A stretch of 64,000 nucleotides of DNA from Adiantum capillus-veneris. Its lineage: Eukaryota > Streptophyta > Polypodiopsida > Polypodiales > Pteridaceae. A program made the position numbers and the translations under genes. This document shows positions 58,904 to 64,000 of this stretch, piece after piece. Under the pieces are notes generated by a model. That model saw only the letters and a program-made list of their open reading frames with translations. It made no database searches and was not told the DNA's origin. Position 1 is the first letter of the stretch. Each line of letters begins with the position of its first letter. The stretch spans positions 142,958,140-143,022,139 of the forward strand of contig CM043955.1 in assembly GCA_014529385.2 (NCBI GenBank), written 5' to 3'.

Positions 58904-61270
58904 CTACCCTACACCTAACTGCTTGCAAAAATGCGCAAAGCTCTCTGAGGGAAGTCCTTTTGTAAGTAGATCAGCAGGATTTTCTGTGGTGTGAACTTTG
59001 ACAAGCTGAAGTTGCTTATCCTCGAGCATTTCCCTGATGAAATGATACTTCACATCCACATGCTTTGTCTTTGAGTGATAAACTGGATTGCGAGCCAATT
59101 GTATAGCACTTTGACTATCACAATATAACACAGGCATCTCTTCTTTGATTCCCAAATCTGTTACTAGTCGATTAAGCCAAATTGATTCTTTGCATGCCTT
59201 TGATGTTGCAACATATTCAGCCACTGTAGTAGAATGAGTAACACAATCTTGTAATCTAGAATGCCATGATACTGCTCCACTAGCCAATGTAAAGACATAC
59301 CCTGACGTAGACCTTCGGTTGTCTAAGTCACCTGCATAATCTGAGTCTGTAAAACCCTTTACACTTAGCTCCTGACTCCCATAGCATATACGCATACTCT
59401 TTGTAGCTTTCAGGTATCTCAATATTCCTTTCACTGCCTCCCAATGTTTCTTGTCTGGGTTTGACATGTATCGACTTACTACTCCCACTGCAAATGCAAT
59501 GTCTGGGCGAGTAGCAATCATTGCATACATCAAACTACCCACTGCAAACGCATATGGAATCTTATCCATTTCAGCCTGTTCTTCCTCAGACACTGGACAA
59601 TCTTGTTTGCTAAGTTTCACATATGGTGGCAATGAAACACTCAGTGCCTTTCCCTTCTCCATATTGAAATGTTGCAAAACCTTGTCAATATACTCTGTTT
59701 GAGATAACCAAATCAACTTCTTTGATCTGTCTCTCTCAATGCGCATACCAAGTATATGACTTGCCTCACCCATGTCTTTCATGGCAAACGATTTTGCCAT
59801 CTTTGACTTCAAAGCTGAAATTTCTTCCAAGTGCTTGCCAGCAATCAACATGTCATCCACATACAAAATAAGGATCATCCAACTACCATCCTTAGCCTTC
59901 TTTGTATATAGACAGTGATCGAACTCACTACGTTTGTATCCTTGAGAAAGCATAAACTTGTGGAATTTATGGTACCATGCCCTCGGTGATTGTTTTAAGC
60001 CATAAAGACTCTTTAACAACTGGCATACCCAGTCTTCCTTTCCTTTCTCAACAAACCCTTCTGGCTGCTGCATGTAAATTTCCACATCTAAATCACCATG
60101 CAAGAACGCTGTCTTGACATCCATTTGGTGCAACACCAAATCTAATATGGCAACCAATGCAAGAAAGCATCTCAATGTAGTCATCTTGACCACCGGAGAG
60201 AAGACTTCCTCAAAGTCAATGCCTTGTTCTTGCTTAAAGCCCTTGGCAACAAGCCTTGCTTTGTACTTTGGCTGACTATCATGAGCGGTGATCTTATACC
60301 TGTAAACCCATTTACAAGGTAGAGCCTTTTTGCCCCGTGGTAATTTAACTAGCTTCCATGTCTGGTTTTTATGCAGAGCTGTCATCTCTGACTGCATGGC
60401 CAATTGCCAATTCCCGGAGTCCTTCATTTGCACTGCTTCCTTGTAACATGAAGGCTCATAGCAATCAGTCAAAATGACATAGTTCATAGATGGAACAAAC
60501 CTATCACGAGGTCGTGTGACACGTCCAGATCTACGCACAATAGGTGGCTTAGGCTCAGCCACAACCTGTGGTTCCACTCTATCCTGTCCTTGCTCCTCTT
60601 GAGCCCTGACATTTTGTCTTGCATGTGCAGGTCCATCTTCTTGGAAGACAACTCTTCTAATCTCCTCAACCCTCTCTGGTTTAGAATGATATTTGGATTC
60701 ATTAAAGTGAACATCATTGTTGCGGACAACCTTTCTGGATTCGGGATCCCAAAGTCTGTACCCCATCTCACCAGAATTACCATAGCCTAGAAAGATGCAC
60801 TTTCTACTCTTTGGCTGAAGTTTGTTCCTAAATTCCTTTGGAACGTGAGTATATGCCTCACAGCCAAAGACTCTGAGATGCTTGTATGAGGGCATTTTGC
60901 CTGACCATACCATCTCTGGCACTGAATCCTTTTGCAAATCCTTGCTAGGAGATCTATTTACAAGATGAACAGCTATTGATACAGCTTCAACCCAAAACCC
61001 ATTTGGCAGCTGTGCATTAGACAACATACTTCTGACCTTCTCTTGTATGGTCCTATTCATCCTCTCAGCAACACCATTTTGAGGAGGATTGTAAGGAGCA
61101 GTAAGTTCACGTTTTATACCTTTTGACTCACAAAAGTCCTGAAAGGCCTTTGAAACATACTCTCCACCATTGTCAGTGCGTAAGCATTTAAGCTTCTTGC
61201 CACTCTGATTCTCCACAAGTGTCACAAACGTTTTGAAAACACTAAACGCTTCATCCTTGTGCTTGAGAAA
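58904..61270 (-). CDS. Ty1/copia integrase core, reverse transcriptase and RNase H (in frame after the stop)
   Basis: Open from directly after the TAA to the TAG at 58904-58906; the first Met is at 61225. Numbering from that Met: second integrase Asp at 18 (RTDNGGEY) and Glu at 54 (NGVAERMN), the spacing of a D,D-35-E core. An RRSGRVTRP linker is near 231. RT runs about 280-520 with VAKGFKQEQGIDFEEVFSPV, DVKTAFLHGD and the catalytic YVDD (455-458). RNase H has catalytic Asp and Glu in TDSDYAGD (626-633), VAEY (668-671) and YCDSQSA (701-707), ending ADLLTKGLP. All catalytic residues are present. Without read-through of the stop it has no proper start. Confidence 0.92.
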   Translation of the reverse strand, partial: FLKHKDEAFSVFKTFVTLVENQSGKKLKCLRTDNGGEYVSKAFQDFCESKGIKRELTAPYNPPQNGVAERMNRTIQEKVRSMLSNAQLPNGFWVEAVSIAVHLVNRSPSKDLQKDSVPEMVWSGKMPSYKHLRVFGCEAYTHVPKEFRNKLQPKSRKCIFLGYGNSGEMGYRLWDPESRKVVRNNDVHFNESKYHSKPERVEEIRRVVFQEDGPAHARQNVRAQEEQGQDRVEPQVVAEPKPPIVRRSGRVTRPRDRFVPSMNYVILTDCYEPSCYKEAVQMKDSGNWQLAMQSEMTALHKNQTWKLVKLPRGKKALPCKWVYRYKITAHDSQPKYKARLVAKGFKQEQGIDFEEVFSPVVKMTTLRCFLALVAILDLVLHQMDVKTAFLHGDLDVEIYMQQPEGFVEKGKEDWVCQLLKSLYGLKQSPRAWYHKFHKFMLSQGYKRSEFDHCLYTKKAKDGSWMILILYVDDMLIAGKHLEEISALKSKMAKSFAMKDMGEASHILGMRIERDRSKKLIWLSQTEYIDKVLQHFNMEKGKALSVSLPPYVKLSKQDCPVSEEEQAEMDKIPYAFAVGSLMYAMIATRPDIAFAVGVVSRYMSNPDKKHWEAVKGILRYLKATKSMRICYGSQELSVKGFTDSDYAGDLDNRRSTSGYVFTLASGAVSWHSRLQDCVTHSTTVAEYVATSKACKESIWLNRLVTDLGIKEEMPVLYCDSQSAIQLARNPVYHSKTKHVDVKYHFIREMLEDKQLQLVKVHTTENPADLLTKGLPSESFAHFCKQLGVG

Positions 61271-62884
61271 TTAAACCCATACTTTCCTCGAGTAATCATC
61301 TATAAATGTCATAAAGTAAGAAGCTCCCCCTAGAGATAGGTTAGGCATAGGTCCACACAAATCACTATGAACAAGTGCCAACTGTGTATCTCTTCTACTG
61401 CTTCTATGCTTATGTGGCTGCTGTGTTTGCTTACCATACAGACAATGTTCACAGAATTCAAAATCATTAAATGAAAAGCCAGGCAAATAACCAGAACGAG
61501 ACAAGATTTCCATTCCCTTCTTGGACATATGTCCTAACCGGCTATGCCACAAAGAAACGTTCGGCTGCTCGGTTACATTGATTACATTTTTAGAGACATT
61601 TGATACATAAATCATGTAAAGTCCTCCAGACTTTACTCCATGTGCTACTGTCATAGAACCCTTGGATATCTTCCACATGTTCTGTCCAAAAGTGGTGACG
61701 TAGCCAGCATCATCAAGTAAACCTGTGCTGATCAAGCTCTTTGTAATTGCGGGAACATGTCTCACATTCTTCAGCGTGAAAGAAGAGCCATTCTGAAACT
61801 TCAATTGAACATCTCCAACACCTAAGATCTCACATGTCTGCCCATTGCCTAGCCGAACATGATCTTTAGTGGTCACATAAGAGGTAAACCACTCCTTGTT
61901 TGGAGACACATGAAGTGATGCCCCTGAGTCTATAATCCAGTCACTCAGTGCATTTCCATCAGATGCTGTAAGAAGAGATGAGTCCATTGTATTCTTCAAG
62001 AAGTAGATGTCTCCTGACACTAGACTGTCATCCTCTGCAACAGTGTTTGTCACATTTATTTCTTGAATCTTCACTGAGGACTTGTTCTTCTCACCATGGT
62101 CTTCAGCTTTCTCTTTGCCTTTTTCTGCTTTCCATTCTCTGCAGTCTCTTTTCATGTGACCCTTCTTGCCACAATGGTAGCATTCTATGTCACTCTTGCC
62201 TTTAGCACTGTGGGACTTGCTACGAGATTGATTCCTGTTTCCACCTTTGTACTTTTCTTTGGTCCTTCCCCTGACAACTAAGGCTGTTCCTTTGCCTTTT
62301 TCCATTGTCTTTCTATTGGTTTCTTCAGTAAGCAGGCTTCCTTCTACACCTGCTATGTTCAAACCATCTGGAGGTTCAGAATTACTCAAAGCTGTGTGAA
62401 AAGTGTCCCAACTTTCCGGCAATGTGATCAACAGGAACATAGCTCTAACAGGTTCATCAAACTTGACACCTTGAGCTGACAACTGACTATAGATTGTGTT
62501 GAATTCATTCAGATGATTGGACATAGGTGTCCCTTCTTTCATCTTCAAGTTAACAAGCTTCTTAAGCCAGTATACCTGTGAAGCTGCACTCTGCTTCTCA
62601 TAAAGATCACTCAGCTTTAACCATGCTTGATAAGCCGACATCTCGTCTGCTACATTGAAGTAAACGCTTTCTGCCAAAGTCAGCATAATGGTAGAAAGTG
62701 CCAATTCATCCATTTCGCTCCATTCATCTTCGTCCATATCTTCTGGTTTTATCCCCTTGAGCTTTATAGGTTTTATCTGCTTCTTTTGTACCAACACGTG
62801 CCAAATTTGCTTCTTCCACAATGGGAAATTGGTTCCATCCAGCTTCTTGATGTTGTAAAGAGCAATGTCCTGTGATCCAGCCAT
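61271..62884 (-). CDS. Ty1/copia gag, protease and start of integrase (537 codons, ends at premature stop)
   Basis: The ATG at 62884 starts MAGSQDIALYNIKKLDGTNF, the typical copia gag opening. Residues 15-190 form the gag fold (LWKKQIWHVLV, YQAWLKLSDLYE). The CCHC knuckle is CYHCGKKGHMKRDC (235-248), flanked by Lys-rich linkers. The protease active site is DSGA (319-322). The integrase zinc-binding part has LWHSRLGH (445-451) and CEHC (478-481). The integrase core starts with the first catalytic Asp in HSDLCGPM (508). The frame ends in YSRKVWV followed by TAA at 61273-61271, where related elements continue without a stop. Confidence 0.93.
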   Translation of the reverse strand: MAGSQDIALYNIKKLDGTNFPLWKKQIWHVLVQKKQIKPIKLKGIKPEDMDEDEWSEMDELALSTIMLTLAESVYFNVADEMSAYQAWLKLSDLYEKQSAASQVYWLKKLVNLKMKEGTPMSNHLNEFNTIYSQLSAQGVKFDEPVRAMFLLITLPESWDTFHTALSNSEPPDGLNIAGVEGSLLTEETNRKTMEKGKGTALVVRGRTKEKYKGGNRNQSRSKSHSAKGKSDIECYHCGKKGHMKRDCREWKAEKGKEKAEDHGEKNKSSVKIQEINVTNTVAEDDSLVSGDIYFLKNTMDSSLLTASDGNALSDWIIDSGASLHVSPNKEWFTSYVTTKDHVRLGNGQTCEILGVGDVQLKFQNGSSFTLKNVRHVPAITKSLISTGLLDDAGYVTTFGQNMWKISKGSMTVAHGVKSGGLYMIYVSNVSKNVINVTEQPNVSLWHSRLGHMSKKGMEILSRSGYLPGFSFNDFEFCEHCLYGKQTQQPHKHRSSRRDTQLALVHSDLCGPMPNLSLGGASYFMTFIDDYSRKVWV

Positions 62885-63969
62885 AGCTACGCTTCACAGT
62901 AGTTTACTTTCCTGGGAAAAATTCGGCAGAGTTTCCCCTGTAAACTGACCTCTGAACCAATATCAACCTGTCAAATGAACCAAGAAAGCTTCAGATTCTG
63001 CATAAATTTCGGCAGAGTCTCCTTTGTAAAATGGCTTTGGTGTACTCAAAAACCAAACCAAAAAATAGCTCAAAAAACACTGTCTCTCTGACATTGTAAG
63101 CTGCGGGTAAACCTGTCCTGCACCTGTACTGTCTCTCACTGTCCTGTCACTGTCCTGTAAGCATAGACTGTGACAATGCCTCAACGGCAGTAAAGCAAAG
63201 ATGCAATCCCAACTGTCTAACTCACAGTCAATACATCCTAGCTGCCTATCTAAGGGTGCTCGAGGGATCGCTCCAAGACCTGTATCACCCAAAGGATCTC
63301 AACATTCGAGAATCCCCCAACTCAATAAAACCTCACTCGACCCTCAACAAAGGCTGCAATAAATCTGACAGTACATAGACTTCCCACAAAGTCATACATC
63401 CACAAATTTCCCACTGTATGCTGTAACCGCTGCGGCGGTTGTTTGCTGCGTGACTCACAGCCAGCAAACCCTCAACAGACATACATCATCTCTGACAATA
63501 CATCCCATGTGGAAGTACCTGCAATGTCAGGATGAAATCTGGAATATCAAGCAGCAAACACAAGCTACCTGATGAACTAGTGGATGTCGCCTACAGTCTG
63601 TGTGTAGATACGCCCGTGTCGTATGTGACACGTCTCCAAGAACTGTGAGCCGTCCTTCGATGTGTAGATAACCACAAATCAACACTCTGGGAGTGTCGAT
63701 ATCCTCAGCACCTGCAGTCGTAGGCCAAAAACCCCAAATTTGCAGAGTCGGATCTGCACCCGTCGAGACCACGTAGTCGAAAATGGCCTGCGTAGACCTT
63801 TGTCGAAGCCGAACGGTGGTCGAGATGACCTCAGAATGAAATTCTGAGAACACCAAGCCCTTCGATTTGCCCCACAAGATTTGGGGCCGTGTCTTCGCCT
63901 GTCGAATTTCACTCCAATCTAAGCTGGTGAGTCTAGCCTCCTGCAGTGCTGCCCCGAGCCTCGATCTGA
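62885..63969 (-). other. 5' untranslated leader of the younger copia
   Basis: About 1.1 kb between primer site and gag ATG with no convincing frame. Short repeats of the type ATTTCGGCAGAGT(T/C)TCC occur twice (near 62921 and 63006). Confidence 0.6.
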
Positions 63970-63981
63970 GCTCTAATACCA
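63970..63981 (-). other. Primer-binding site of the younger copia
   Basis: TGGTATTAGAGC on the minus strand, a one-base variant of the usual tRNA-iMet site, lies two bases from the LTR end. Confidence 0.8.
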
Positions 63982-64000
63982 GTTGAAGGAGTACGAGCGA
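63982..64000 (-). repeat. 5' LTR of the younger copia, first bases only
   Basis: Matches 58709 onwards (TGAAGGAGTACGAGCG) and continues past the window. Confidence 0.75.

Larger units (their letters stand above)
58709..64000 (-). mobile_element. Nearly complete Ty1/copia retrotransposon, 5' LTR cut by window end
   Basis: Gag-protease-integrase-RT-RNase H lie in one frame on the minus strand from 62884 to 58904, interrupted by a single TAA at 61273-61271. The leader is 62885-63969. A primer site TGGTATTAGAGC (63981-63970) is followed by the start of the 5' LTR running off the window. The order integrase before RT is the copia order. It sits inside the older copia pol. The low number of lesions says the insertion is recent. 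Confidence 0.92.

Overview
The window looks like nuclear DNA of a land plant. It holds one spliced host gene, a growth-regulating factor (GRF) transcription factor with QLQ and WRC domains on the minus strand, set among broken retrotransposons and many long GA/CT microsatellites. The very large GRF intron, the fossil of a PLS-type pentatricopeptide-repeat gene, the mixture of old Ty3/gypsy, Ty1/copia and LINE copies, and the lack of a recognisable miR396 pairing site in the GRF WRC codons fit a large-genome non-flowering plant such as a fern better than an angiosperm. That placement is inference. Nothing bacterial, viral or organellar was recognised.

Layout. 1-6.25 kb: a decayed Ty3/gypsy element (+) of the dual-RNase-H (Tat-like) type. 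6.25-8.96 kb: non-coding DNA with a recurring CGCG-centred palindrome. 8.96-11.42 kb: an internally deleted Ty3 element (+). 14.0-15.3 kb: fragments of a LINE-like family (-). 15.9-19.9 kb: a decayed L1-type LINE (+) with endonuclease, RT and zinc-finger remnants. 19.98-21.31 kb: a candidate non-autonomous DNA transposon between TTAA sites. 22.46-40.09 kb: the GRF gene (-), four coding exons totalling 2205 nt (734 codons plus stop), with introns of 1833, 13292 and 303 bp. The 13.3-kb intron holds a second copy of the LINE-like family, tandem duplications, a Mutator-like element and about ten microsatellites. 40.1-41.4 kb: GRF leader and probable promoter.

41.5-64 kb is repeat DNA: a chromovirus-like integrase fossil (+), a PPR pseudogene scrap (-), a Ty3 pol fossil (-, 44.9-48.2 kb), and a three-level nest. 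In the nest, a small non-autonomous LTR element (48705-56503) has its 5' LTR split by a 5.45-kb Ty3 element (-, about 48983-54432). It lies next to an old Ty1/copia pol (-, 56.5-58.7 kb), which is itself cut by a young, nearly complete Ty1/copia (-, 58.7 kb to beyond the window end) broken by one in-frame stop.

The most notable pattern is that two unrelated retroelements have both ends inside GA/CT microsatellites, and in each case the window also carries a matching uninterrupted copy of the target. This suggests that the microsatellites act as landing sites. The second notable point is the GRF gene without an evident miR396 site.
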